DNA from: UBA8514 sp034933685
GTDB lineage: Bacteria; Bacillota; Clostridia; Lachnospirales; Anaerotignaceae
NCBI GenBank assembly: GCA_034933685.1
Contig: JAYFNB010000012.1
Location: 62,001 to 126,000 of the forward strand
DNA: 64,000 nt
Direction: 5' to 3'
In this document: positions 56,872-64,000 of the stretch, in pieces
How positions within the stretch are numbered: position 1 is the first letter of the stretch
Layout of the letters: each line of letters starts with the position of its first letter
Notes under the pieces: model-generated
Told to the model about the DNA's origin: nothing
The model's input: only the letters and a program-made list of their open reading frames with translations
Database searches by the model: none
Program-made: the position numbers and the translations under genes

Positions 56872-57662
56872 TTTTGCCCCTCTTTTAGAACCGAAATAAA
56901 CGCATTAGCAATATCCTTATACTGATTGAATCCTGTCAGCTGATTAAATATCTCTTCTAGTGAACCCTCACTGCTTTTCTTCTGAAGTTCTAAAAACGTA
57001 CCATCTGCTACAATTTGACCATCATTAATAAGAATGATTCTATCGCTAATTTTTTCTACAACTTCTAATATATGTGATGAATAGAAAACCGTTTTCCCTT
57101 GTTCTGCAAGCTCTGCAATAATCTCTTTAAAAATCATTACGCTGTTTGCATCCAGACCACTTAAAGGTTCATCAAAAAATAAAATATCTGGGTTATGAAT
57201 AAGGCTTGCGATAATAAGAACTTTTTGCTTCATACCTTTTGAAAACGAAGAAATTCTGTTGTTATAAAACTCTCCTATGCCAAACAGATTCATTAGCCTT
57301 TTGGCCTTACTATCAACAATTTCAAAATCTAATCCATATATTTCACCAATAAACGTAAGATATTCCTGCACAGTAAGGGTATCATACATCTCTGCTGTTT
57401 CAGGAACATAACCAATTTTTTTCTTATATTCCACACTTCCCGATGATATATCTTTTCCAAACACCTTTACTTCTCCTTGAAATCCATCTAAAATTCCTAA
57501 TAGAATTTTCACAGTTGTGCTTTTTCCAGCTCCATTGGGTCCTATGTAGCCAATTATTTGGCCGCCTTGTATCTCCAGATTAATTCCTTTTAAAACCTCT
57601 TTATTACCAAATTTCATCCTAAGATTTTTAATAGAAATCAGCGATTTGTTTAATGAATCCAT
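56868..57662 (-). CDS. ABC exporter ATP-binding protein
   Basis: 264 residues, one ABC domain: Walker A GPNGAGKSTTVKIL, Q-loop GYVPETAEMYDTLT, signature SFSKGMKQKV (SFSKG instead of LSGGQ), Walker B ILFFDEPLSGLD and H-loop SSHILEVVEK. This pattern is usual for CcmA-type drug or lipid exporters. It pairs with the overlapping permease gene. GGGAGAAAATTT precedes the ATG. Confidence 0.93.
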   Translation of the reverse strand: MDSLNKSLISIKNLRMKFGNKEVLKGINLEIQGGQIIGYIGPNGAGKSTTVKILLGILDGFQGEVKVFGKDISSGSVEYKKKIGYVPETAEMYDTLTVQEYLTFIGEIYGLDFEIVDSKAKRLMNLFGIGEFYNNRISSFSKGMKQKVLIIASLIHNPDILFFDEPLSGLDANSVMIFKEIIAELAEQGKTVFYSSHILEVVEKISDRIILINDGQIVADGTFLELQKKSSEGSLEEIFNQLTGFNQYKDIANAFISVLKEGQK

Positions 57663-57760
57663 AAATTTTCTCCCTTGTCATCCTGTAGCATTTCTTGTAT
57701 CTAAATTAATTTTACTTTATTATACATGCATTTGTATAACATTTCCATATATTTTAAAAT

Positions 57761-57802
57761 GAGGTTAAGCCTAGGTGTTATTTTTGACCTAGATTTAACC
57801 TC
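57761..57802. terminator. 15-bp hairpin between ABC and hydrolase genes
   Basis: GAGGTTAAGCCTAGG (57761-57775) pairs with CCTAGATTTAACCTC (57788-57802) with two mismatches. T-rich sequence flanks both sides, so it could end transcripts from either direction. Confidence 0.75.
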
Positions 57803-57864
57803 TGATTTTTTTGATAATCTATTAAAACATACTATAACATCTATATTTTTCTCTTTTTTAAGGT

Positions 57865-58455
57865 TTAAGAATGCCACTTTATAAATTGGCGTATGCACGT
57901 TTTGGATATTTGTGATTGTTCTTTATTAAAACAATCAGAATAATGATCCATGAATCCATGGCTTGCATGAAGTATATGTAAATCAATATTCGTTTTCCCA
58001 GCAAGATGCTCTGAAACCTTTTCAACATCAAATGAATCTTGTTCTGCAAAAAGCAAAAGCACAGGGCACGATGGTTGAAGCTCTATATAATCGCGAATAC
58101 GTGAACCATAACAACATACAATTCCGTCACATTTAGGGTGCTCACAACACCTCCAAGCAATAGTAGCTCCAACACTGAAACCAACAATAAATACTTTATC
58201 ATATATAAGCTTCAACTTTGCAATTAAGTCTTCAATTTCTTTGTAATATTCAAATCCATTGTTTTTAATAAAGTGCTGATATGCCTCTGTCTTTTCCGAA
58301 TATAAAAATCTTTCTCTTTGTATTATATCAGGGCAAAACACATCAAAGCCTTGAAGATTATACTCTGTACATATTTCTTCTATAAAACAATTTATTCCAT
58401 AAATTTCATGCAAGATAATAATTGCATTTTTATTACTGCGCGTTTTCCTATACAT
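57865..58455 (-). CDS. dienelactone-hydrolase-like alpha/beta hydrolase
   Basis: 196 residues of the DLH family. HEIYGINCFIEE near the start carries the family glutamate. The nucleophile elbow is GFSVGA, a serine where many dienelactone hydrolases have cysteine. The aspartate is in FAEQDSFD and the histidine in HASHGFMDH. It probably cleaves a carboxylic ester or lactone in the cytosol. TATAGGAGATTTTT precedes the ATG. It is a single gene. Confidence 0.85.
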   Translation of the reverse strand: MYRKTRSNKNAIIILHEIYGINCFIEEICTEYNLQGFDVFCPDIIQRERFLYSEKTEAYQHFIKNNGFEYYKEIEDLIAKLKLIYDKVFIVGFSVGATIAWRCCEHPKCDGIVCCYGSRIRDYIELQPSCPVLLLFAEQDSFDVEKVSEHLAGKTNIDLHILHASHGFMDHYSDCFNKEQSQISKTCIRQFIKWHS

Positions 58456-58565
58456 AAAAATCTCCTATATGAAATCAGTTATTGTCTGTTTCTTTATAAC
58501 AATCAAACATTTTTTATCCCATAGAAAGTGCCACTTATAAATGCAACCATATTCTAATTCCTTTC

Positions 58566-58599
58566 ATAATAGCAACCGTATAAGGTTGCTTGCTATTAT
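58566..58599. repeat. bulged hairpin upstream of the hydrolase
   Basis: ATAATAGCAACC (58566-58577) pairs with GGTTGC....TATTAT (58584-58599) with a four-base bulge. It adjoins the IS-like scar and may be part of it. Confidence 0.5.
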
Positions 58600-58620
58600 A
58601 AAAATCTTTTAGAAATCAGC

Positions 58621-58663
58621 ACCACGTCTAAAAGGCGTGGTTTGCTCTGCGGCTATAAGCCGC
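58621..58663 (-). mobile_element. IS200/IS605-like end hairpins without transposase
   Basis: Two adjacent hairpins: ACCACG/CGTGGT (58621-58641) and GCGGCT-ATA-AGCCGC (58649-58663), linked by TTGCTCT. This arrangement is very like the terminal palindromes of clostridial IS200/IS605 elements. No tnpA or tnpB is present, so this would be a solo end or scar. It directly abuts a truncated gene. Confidence 0.55.
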
Positions 58664-58664
58664 T

Positions 58665-58759
58665 GAAAGTGTTTCCTTACTCTGTGTTTCAATTAGTCTA
58701 ATAAGGGACGAATATATGGTGCTTTCCAGTCACTTAGCATCTTACTTGCTTTTGCCATA
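58665..58759 (-). pseudogene. truncated, frameshifted 5' end of an immunity-like gene
   Basis: A GGAAGGTGAGT ribosome site and an ATG at 58759 open MAKASKMLSDWKAPYIRPLL. After a one-base shift the sequence continues RLIETQSKETL, as in intact proteins of a family annotated as putative immunity (Imm-5-like) proteins, from memory. The rest of the gene is gone and the IS-like hairpins begin at the break. Confidence 0.6.
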
Positions 58760-58852
58760 CTCACCTTCCATATTTATAATATAATATCATTAGGTGTAAA
58801 AGCAGTCAACGCTATGTGATAAGCATTTTGATTTTTCACACCTTTGCGATAA

Positions 58853-58877
58853 AGGCACTTCCTTTAAGGAAGTGCCT
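58853..58877 (-). terminator. terminator after the second AraC gene
   Basis: A perfect 11-bp stem AGGCACTTCCT/AGGAAGTGCCT with a 3-nt loop, then TTTAT on the minus strand. Confidence 0.85.
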
Positions 58878-58889
58878 CAACCATAATTG

Positions 58890-59777
58890 TTAATATATAT
58901 CTCTATCTTTTTTCTTCACAGGTATCCATATTTCACTTTTATAATTAGGGTTTGATGTGTCCGGACTTTCATTCCACAAAATTTCTGGACCTTTAACAGC
59001 CTCATACCCTGATGACGGAAACCACTCTGAGTATATCCCGCCCCACACATTTTGAAGTGTTTGTGGGAACGGCCCAATGGATTCAAATACCGCCCAAGTA
59101 CCGGCATCAATTTCTAATACATCAAACTCTGCAATTTCATTTATGGATGTTGCTACCCCAATGTAATGATCCAGCTCACCCGTTTCTTCCATTCTTTCTT
59201 CTGAAAAATTAGCAGATGCGCTAATAATGCCTATTGGTTCTACATTTGATATTGACTTTAATTGTTTTATAACATCCGGGGTCAAAAAATCACTCATCTT
59301 TAATATTTCGGGATTCACACCCTCAAAAACAATTGGAACTCTTTTTTTAAAGCCCACCAAATTAAAGTTTTCTTTCTCAACAATGCGATAATTCATTTCA
59401 CAGCCTCCTTTAATCGATAATTGAAATGTCATTTTAGGATAAGCTTTTAGTTGAACATTTTCATTCCTTGCTTCAGATGGGAGAATACCATGCATAGAAT
59501 GAAAAGCGCGGGTAAATGAATCTGCCGAGCCGTAGCCGTACTTTACGGCAACATCAATGATGCGCAAATTTCTATCTTTCAAATCAAGGGCAGCAAGTGT
59601 TAATCTCCTCCTTCGAATATATTCTGACAAGCTGATACCTGATAAAAAAGAAAACATACGCTTAAAATGATATTCTGAACAGTAAGCAATTCTTGAAATC
59701 TCACTATAATCAATTTCCTCAGTTAAGTGGTATTCAATGTATGACATCGCACGATTCATATAGCTTATTGAATCCAT
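58890..59777 (-). CDS. AraC-family regulator with GyrI-like domain (paralogue 2)
   Basis: 295 residues from the ATG at 59777 (AGGAGG seven bases upstream); the frame opens 11 codons earlier. Two AraC helix-turn-helix motifs (YHFKRMFSFLSGISLSEYI and VAVKYGYGSADSFTRAFH) precede a GyrI-like effector domain ending EIWIPVKKKD. It is clearly paralogous to the protein at 11294-12151, sharing SEYIRRRR and IDVA-like segments. It lies 90 bases after the Vat-Arr gene in the same direction and may respond to the same class of drugs. Confidence 0.88.
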   Translation of the reverse strand: MDSISYMNRAMSYIEYHLTEEIDYSEISRIAYCSEYHFKRMFSFLSGISLSEYIRRRRLTLAALDLKDRNLRIIDVAVKYGYGSADSFTRAFHSMHGILPSEARNENVQLKAYPKMTFQLSIKGGCEMNYRIVEKENFNLVGFKKRVPIVFEGVNPEILKMSDFLTPDVIKQLKSISNVEPIGIISASANFSEERMEETGELDHYIGVATSINEIAEFDVLEIDAGTWAVFESIGPFPQTLQNVWGGIYSEWFPSSGYEAVKGPEILWNESPDTSNPNYKSEIWIPVKKKDRDIY

Positions 59778-59865
59778 CAAATGACCTCCTTTCTTCATCA
59801 ATATTATCAAAGGATGTATTTATCCATCCGACAATCTATGCACAATATCATCGGCTTCCATATGA

Positions 59866-60900
59866 TTAGTCATTAATTGCTTCTATACCTTGACGCCTTA
59901 ATTCCTTAAGGTTATCTAGCATGTTTTGAAGTACCTCTGGGGCATGTCCCTCCCAACCCAACACCTCATTCACTATTTTAAGTGATTCTTTGGTACGGTA
60001 AGATCTGGTAGGATTTCCCGGGAATTTTTTATCAGTTAAATTAGGATCATTTTCAAAGGCACCTAAAGGTTCTACAATATAAATTCGACCTCGTCCGTTC
60101 CCCACCGCAAGTTCAGCTCCCCAAACAGCCGCATCCAATGTGCCAGTCAGGTAGACATAGTTCGCTTTCTTTCCTTCTCCATAGTTAGAGCTATAGCCAG
60201 GTTCCAACAAGTCTCCCGCCTTCAAATCTGCTTTTGTGCCGTGAAAGAAAGGCCCCGAATCTATAGACTTATTCATTAATTGCACTAATCCGCCACCTGA
60301 TGTAAGTTTTTCAAGATTATTAAATATTTCCTCTTCGCCCCAGTTCCACCATTGAAGCTTAAGCAAGAACGCTACTTTTTCATCACAAAATCTTTTTTTA
60401 AGTAATTTAGCAGGATTCCCACCATATATTGTATATGGTTCAACATTTTTTACTACCGTTGAATTAGCGGAAATAATTGCACCATCACCAATTTTAATAC
60501 CTGGCATAATGGTTACATTTTCACCTATCCAAACATCGTTGCCAATAACTGTGTCACCCTTAAACGGAAGTCGCTCTATTGTAGGTGTCACCTTTTCCCA
60601 GCCACAACCAAAAATATTAAATGGATAGGTTGTAATCCCATCCATCTTATGGTTTGCACCGTTCATAATAAACTTAACACCCTCTGCAATTGCGCAGAAC
60701 TTGCCAATTATCAGTCTATCTCCCAAAAATTCGTAATGATGCTCTATAGCGTCATAAAATTTCTCAGGAGACTTTTTGTTATCGCTGTAATAGGTATATT
60801 CGCCAATCTCAACATTGGGTATTTGGGGTAGATTGCTAATATAGCAAACCGTTTTTATATTTTCATTTGGATAAAGTTTTTTCTTATCTGGTCCTGTCAT
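59866..60900 (-). CDS. Vat-Arr fusion: streptogramin A acetyltransferase joined to rifamycin ADP-ribosyltransferase
   Basis: 344 residues from the ATG at 60900, with GGAG seven bases upstream; the frame opens 27 codons earlier. Residues 1-210 are a full Vat-type hexapeptide acetyltransferase: IGKFCAIAEGVKFIMNGANH (catalytic His about 84), KMDGITTYPFN, GNDVWIGENVTIMPG and IYGGNPAKLLKKRF. Residues 216-344 match Arr enzymes: GPFFHGTKADLKAGDLLEPG, AVWGAELAVGNGRGRIYIVE, ENDPNLTDKKFPGNPTRSYR and WEGHAPE. The NAD-site histidine (about 220), tyrosines and aspartate (about 285) are kept. The frame is unbroken through the joint near 60260. It should acetylate group A streptogramins and ADP-ribosylate rifamycins; both activities are inferred. 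Confidence 0.92.
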   Translation of the reverse strand: MTGPDKKKLYPNENIKTVCYISNLPQIPNVEIGEYTYYSDNKKSPEKFYDAIEHHYEFLGDRLIIGKFCAIAEGVKFIMNGANHKMDGITTYPFNIFGCGWEKVTPTIERLPFKGDTVIGNDVWIGENVTIMPGIKIGDGAIISANSTVVKNVEPYTIYGGNPAKLLKKRFCDEKVAFLLKLQWWNWGEEEIFNNLEKLTSGGGLVQLMNKSIDSGPFFHGTKADLKAGDLLEPGYSSNYGEGKKANYVYLTGTLDAAVWGAELAVGNGRGRIYIVEPLGAFENDPNLTDKKFPGNPTRSYRTKESLKIVNEVLGWEGHAPEVLQNMLDNLKELRRQGIEAIND

Positions 60901-61019
60901 ATCCATACTCCTTGTTTTTTTGACTATTTTGAAAAGATTATTATAACACTTCTTCATAATATTCATTATATCACTAAACAAAATTTTATTTGCTGCTATA
61001 TTTTACCTCTTTTAACGTT

Positions 61020-61142
61020 TCATCTGGATAAAGTAAAGAAACGACATAGTAAGCTCCATTTCCATGTCAACGTTGTTTTAAACCAAGTTAGAATAAGCGT
61101 ACCTATGCTACCAAAAATTGTAAGAGAAAGTAAAGTATTCAA
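61020..61142 (-). pseudogene. truncated BlaR1/MecR1-type sensor, N-terminal stub
   Basis: A TTG at 61142, two bases after the BlaI stop, opens about 40 codons ending at a TGA at 61020. The product (LNTLLSLTIFGSIGTLILTW at the start, then KWSLLCRFFTLSR) matches the first membrane span and adjoining WK/R segment of M56-family BlaR1/MecR1 sensors. The zinc protease and sensor domains are missing. The Vat-Arr gene follows about 120 bases on. That gap contains two extended -10 elements (TGATATAAT and TGTTATAAT), so Vat-Arr may also have its own promoter. Confidence 0.72.
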
Positions 61143-61144
61143 CT

Positions 61145-61516
61145 CTATTCCACAATCTCCCTTTTATCTAGGATTTCTCTTAATTTGTCAAAATCACTTT
61201 GACTTATTTCATCAGCAGAATATAAAGCTGCAAAAAAATTTTTAAATGATCCTTGATAAAATTCATCGAGAAACTTCTTTGAACACATTGTCCTGTACTC
61301 ATCTTCGGAAACAATATAACTATACAAACTGATTCGACCTTTTTTCTCAACCTTTAAAAAACCTTTGTCAATCAGACGTGTAATTAAGGTCAATACGGTT
61401 GTAACCTTCCATTGATTATTAGGAATAAAGGATATTATTGCTTTATTTGTTAAAGGATTTTTGTGTGCCCAAATAATTTTCATTATTTCCCTTTCTGATT
61501 CTGACATCTTTCTCAT
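61145..61516 (-). CDS. blaI: BlaI/MecI-family repressor
   Basis: 123 residues from the ATG at 61516 (GGAG eight bases upstream). Winged helix with KMSESEREIMKIIWAHKNPL and WKVTTVLTLITRLIDKGFL, then a C-terminal dimerisation helix region. BlaI repressors bind TACA/TGTA dyads and are cleaved when a partner BlaR1 protease is triggered. Here the partner is reduced to a stub. The gene's own promoter contains a perfect dyad of this type, so it is autoregulated. Vat-Arr lies downstream in the same direction. Confidence 0.9.
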   Translation of the reverse strand: MRKMSESEREIMKIIWAHKNPLTNKAIISFIPNNQWKVTTVLTLITRLIDKGFLKVEKKGRISLYSYIVSEDEYRTMCSKKFLDEFYQGSFKNFFAALYSADEISQSDFDKLREILDKREIVE

Positions 61517-61552
61517 AGTTATCACTCCATTAATTCTTCAACGTGTAGTTTT

Positions 61553-61586
61553 ATTTTATTCTACAACTTGTAGAATAAAATGTCAA
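61553..61586 (-). promoter_or_regulatory. blaI promoter with overlapping BlaI-type operator
   Basis: On the minus strand TTGACA (61581-61586), a 17-bp spacer and TAGAAT (61558-61563). A perfect 14-bp dyad (61553-61566 with 61568-61581, one central base) covers the spacer and -10, with the TACA-n3-TGTA core of BlaI/MecI operators at its centre. A further TGTAG half-site lies near 61544. Confidence 0.85.
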
Positions 61587-61799
61587 TGCTAAATTAAAAT
61601 TTCATCATCGACATATTCAAAATACTTTCCCAACTTGTTTAAATTTAGTTACTTGTAACAACTTTCTTTGTTATGGTATACTTTTCCATATCCCTTAACA
61701 AAATATGATTGAGTAACTATAATTAATTTTGTTAGGGAATTTATATAATTGGAAACCTTTGCATATAGATTTCGTCTTATTCAATAAGGATGTAATTTT

Positions 61800-62497
61800 A
61801 TGAAGCGGATTGTTACACTATTTGTAGTTACGATGGTTTTAAGTTTCCCATTGGCAGGATGCGATTCAAATAGAACAACAGGGGTAACTGACAGGCAAAA
61901 AACTTTTGAAGCTACTGTGTTATCTGTAAATACAGATAGCCTGTTAGTTGAACCTGCTGAGGGAACAACGGAAAGAAATATCTCAGCTCAAATCAATGAA
62001 GTGTTCCAATTTTCACTGATCGAGTCTAAACAAAATACTCTATTGAATAGGATTCCAATGGTGATGATAGACGGTAAATGTACTATGACACAGGCAAAGA
62101 AAGCAATATAATCGGTAGATGCGGAGTCATGGATGGAGAAATTACGTCCACCGTGGGAGAAATCCAAATTCCTACTGAAGATAATCAATCAAACTTTGGA
62201 ACCGGATACCACTATCAGTTTGGCTCGGATAACACCTTAGAAATTTATATGAATGATAAATGGTAAGTTTTTGAATATCATAGCGGAGATGTAAGTCAAA
62301 TTAAGTTTGGAGATGCATGGTATAATACCGCAGATTTATCAGAAGAAACAATAAAATGGTTGCAATGGCATAATACCCTAACAGAAGAGGAGCAATTATC
62401 TGTAAATTATATTCCTGCTGACCTTCTCAAGCTAATTGGACTTTTTAAATCAAGTGATATTGTGCAAACCGAAACAAAAAGTGAACCACAAAAATAA
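61800..62497 (+). pseudogene. decayed lipoprotein gene
   Basis: An ATG at 61800 begins a lipoprotein signal (VLSFPLAGCDS) and runs in frame to 62111. The coding sequence then continues in a different frame from about 62078 (GRCGVMDGEITSTVGEIQIP), passes a TAA at 62264 and goes on in that frame (VFEYHSGDVSQIKFGDAWYN) to 62497. At least one frameshift and one stop have broken a secreted protein of about 230 residues. I do not recognise the family; the first part resembles short DUF3221-like lipoproteins. Confidence 0.7.
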
Positions 62498-62524
62498 CTG
62501 TATTTTTTATTGAGGAGTGAAAAT

Positions 62525-63247
62525 ATGAATTGGGAACCTTGGACAGGATGCTATCAACTGAGTGATGGATGCACAAATTGCTATTTCTATGGACCGCATG
62601 GGAAACGCTATGGTAAAAATACCATACAAAAAACAGATAAATTTGATTGGCCAATCAGAACAAATACTAAGGGTGAATATAATATTAAAGGAGATAAAGT
62701 TCTTGCCACTTGTTTTACCACTGATTTTTTTCTGCCCGAAGCCGATGAGTGGCGCAAGGACGCTTGGAGCATGATAAAACAAAGGGCGGATATTGATTTT
62801 TTAATTTTAACCAAACGAATTGACCGATTTAACATTTCACTGCCCTCCGATTGGGGTGACGGCTATGACAATGTAAATATTGGTTGCACTGTAGAGAATC
62901 AAGCTTTGGCAGATTATCGTCTTCCCTTGTTTTTGTCTTATGCTATAAAACGTCGTTTTGTTGCTTGCTCCCCTCTTTTGGAAGCCATTGATTTGTCAGA
63001 CTATCTTCATGGTATTGAACATGTTACAGTCTGCGGCGAAAGCGGGCGTGAAGCTCGGGAATGTGATTATGATTGGGTATTGAATATTCGGGAGCAATGC
63101 ATAAAAGCAAACGCTACGTTTTGGTTCAAAGGAACAGGATCACTTTTTAAAGAAAATGGTACGGTGAAAAAAATAAATCCCTTTAAGCAAGGGAGCATTG
63201 CAAATGAATTGGGCATAAGCATTTCAAACGGAAAAAAATTGTTTTAA
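62525..63247 (+). CDS. DUF5131 (phage Gp37/Gp68-like) protein
   Basis: 240 residues from the ATG at 62525, seven bases after GAGGAG. Begins MNWEPWTGCYQLSDGCTNCY, the cysteine pattern of DUF5131, with later LATCFTTDFFLPEADEWRKD, FLILTKRIDRF and the VCGESGREARECDYDWV signature. The family is often found in phages and mobile DNA and has a radical-SAM-like look, but its function is unknown. It is intact although flanked on both sides by decayed genes. Confidence 0.85.
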   Translation: MNWEPWTGCYQLSDGCTNCYFYGPHGKRYGKNTIQKTDKFDWPIRTNTKGEYNIKGDKVLATCFTTDFFLPEADEWRKDAWSMIKQRADIDFLILTKRIDRFNISLPSDWGDGYDNVNIGCTVENQALADYRLPLFLSYAIKRRFVACSPLLEAIDLSDYLHGIEHVTVCGESGREARECDYDWVLNIREQCIKANATFWFKGTGSLFKENGTVKKINPFKQGSIANELGISISNGKKLF

Positions 63248-63300
63248 ATAGTGTTAATGGCGTTGACATTAAGCTTCCAGATGCACAAAAAACACCTTGC

Positions 63301-63420
63301 CAATCCAACATTGTTTAAAATCTCATCATTAACCATAACTTTTCATGCACTCAGATAGATACTGTTAGCAAGATTATCAATATACATTTTTGCAAGTTCT
63401 AATTTTTCAAGTTCTGTCAC
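63301..63420 (-). pseudogene. decayed short gene downstream of the helicase
   Basis: A GTG at 63420 with GGAGGGG eight bases upstream opens MTELEKLELAKMYIDNLANS and stops at 63343 after 25 codons. Beyond the stop the same frame continues MVNDEILNNVGLARC, which looks like more of the same protein. I do not know the family; it is probably a helicase-linked gene that has lost function. Confidence 0.45.
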
Positions 63421-64000
63421 GATTTTTACCCCTCCACAATTTATTTGTTTTCTTTAGAAATTTTGCAGGAATTGGCTTATCTAACTTCCAAATGATGTGC
63501 ATGGGTTTTGAACCCTCGTGGCACACCTAATCTGCAGTTCTCAGATAAGTGTAAGCACTGGCTGTGCCTAAAATTTTATCATTTATAAACTCACGAACAA
63601 ATAGCAAACCTTTGTTTTTTTGCTCTCTGTGACCTAGAGTTTACCTGTCACAGATGTATCTGCTATGGTGCTTTGGCTCTGCCAATGAAACAAAAAATCA
63701 TTTATTGAATACTCATTGTACATGGTTGTTGGGGAATAGTCTTTATCAGATTTATTGAGAGTTACAAAGAAAATATCCACCTTTTTTTCATTTAGATATT
63801 TGGCACCTTCGCGAACGGTTCCGGGATTTAGAAAATCCATTGAAACTAAAATCTGATTCTCAGAAAGACGAAGGCCACGACCCAGCTGTTGCAAAAAGAC
63901 GGTCAATGACTCTGTTGGCCTTAAAAATAAAACCGTGTTAATTTCAGGAATATCCATGCCTTCGTTATAAATATCTACCACAAATACAAACCATACTTGA
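63407..64000 (-). pseudogene. decayed DEAD/DEAH helicase with DUF3427 tail, cut by window edge
   Basis: From the right edge the frame reads FVFVVDIYNEGMDIPEINTV, then FLRPTESLTVFLQQLGRGLR, motifs V-VI of a superfamily 2 helicase. After SENQILVSMDF it jumps to VREGAKYLNEKKVDIFFVTL and DYSPTTMYNEYSINDF, so a long segment is missing. It stops at 63634, yet the DUF3427 C-terminus continues in another frame (GLLFVREFINDKILGTASAY, then an in-frame TAG, then VCHEGSKPMHIIWKL) to a stop at 63407. Deletion, frameshift and nonsense change make it dead. The stretch 63248-63300 is empty. Confidence 0.8.

Noticed and set aside
58630..58680. GAGCAAACC on the minus strand recalls the c-di-GMP-I riboswitch core.
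   Set aside because: The other conserved parts of that riboswitch are absent; the hairpin pair fits an IS200/IS605 end better.
60250..60275. Vat-Arr joint as a possible assembly error between two genes.
   Set aside because: The frame is continuous, the Vat part ends naturally and the Arr part begins at its conserved GPFFHGTK, with no leftover start or stop between; reads could still settle it.
63490..63530. GGTTCAAAACC resembles a tRNA T-arm.
   Set aside because: The sequence reads as the decayed DUF3427 C-terminus (VCHEGSKPMHIIWKL), and no acceptor or anticodon stem can be drawn around it.
1..64000. CRISPR array, rRNA or tRNA genes.
   Set aside because: No regularly spaced repeats and no rRNA or tRNA sequence were seen on either strand.

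Overview
The window reads as chromosome of a strictly anaerobic, AT-rich, spore-forming member of the Clostridia. The strongest clue is a set of acrylate-pathway genes: lactate permease, lactoyl-CoA dehydratase LcdAB, a VOC-fold epimerase-like protein and propionate CoA-transferase. LcdA, LcdB and Pct resemble the Clostridium (Anaerotignum) propionicum enzymes along their whole length. A single-polypeptide pyruvate:ferredoxin oxidoreductase, a DUF3787 spore-type protein and many c-di-GMP and TRAP proteins fit the same group. Nearly all genes lie on the minus strand. I see no rRNA, tRNA or CRISPR array.

Layout. 1-8 kb: a partial regulator at the left edge, then the lactate/acrylate cluster (transcription runs pct, VOC, lcdA, lcdB, then lctP). 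8-12 kb: radical SAM protein, Asp/Glu racemase, TfoX-like, GyrI-like and AraC genes. 12-24 kb: three c-di-GMP proteins (GGDEF-EAL, Cache-PAS-GGDEF-HD-GYP, 7TM-like GGDEF) around a four-gene BMP-type nucleoside ABC transporter. 24-33 kb: an eight-gene operon (DUF819 transporter, four-subunit FAD/Fe-S amine or imino-acid dehydrogenase, RidA, iron alcohol dehydrogenase, AspA/AstE-type hydrolase) with a divergent PucR-family regulator. 34-40 kb: a TRAP transporter, LarA-like protein and GntR regulator operon with two identical operator-like palindromes upstream. 40-48 kb: a copper cluster (HMA-TauE-cupredoxin fusion, 37-aa membrane protein, DUF2318 lipoprotein, CopA, lipoprotein, CopZ) followed by a two-component system. 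48-54 kb: PFOR, spore protein, a decayed Rieske/FAD oxidoreductase and a manganese catalase. 54-59 kb: cupin, ABC exporter, hydrolase, and a scar where an IS200/IS605-like hairpin pair abuts a truncated immunity-like gene. 59-64 kb: an accessory region with a second AraC-GyrI regulator, a Vat-Arr fusion, BlaI, a truncated BlaR1, and several decayed genes including a DUF3427 helicase.

How it works together. The first cluster would import lactate and reduce it to propionate through CoA esters. The eight-gene operon looks like an uncharacterised amine/imino-acid oxidation route with built-in imine hydrolysis. The copper cluster combines export, chaperoning and sensing.

The most striking single item is the 344-aa protein at 59866-60900. 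It joins a complete streptogramin A acetyltransferase (Vat) domain to a rifamycin ADP-ribosyltransferase (Arr) domain. It lies directly downstream of a BlaI repressor whose promoter carries a perfect 14-bp operator dyad, and of a BlaR1 sensor cut down to about 40 residues.
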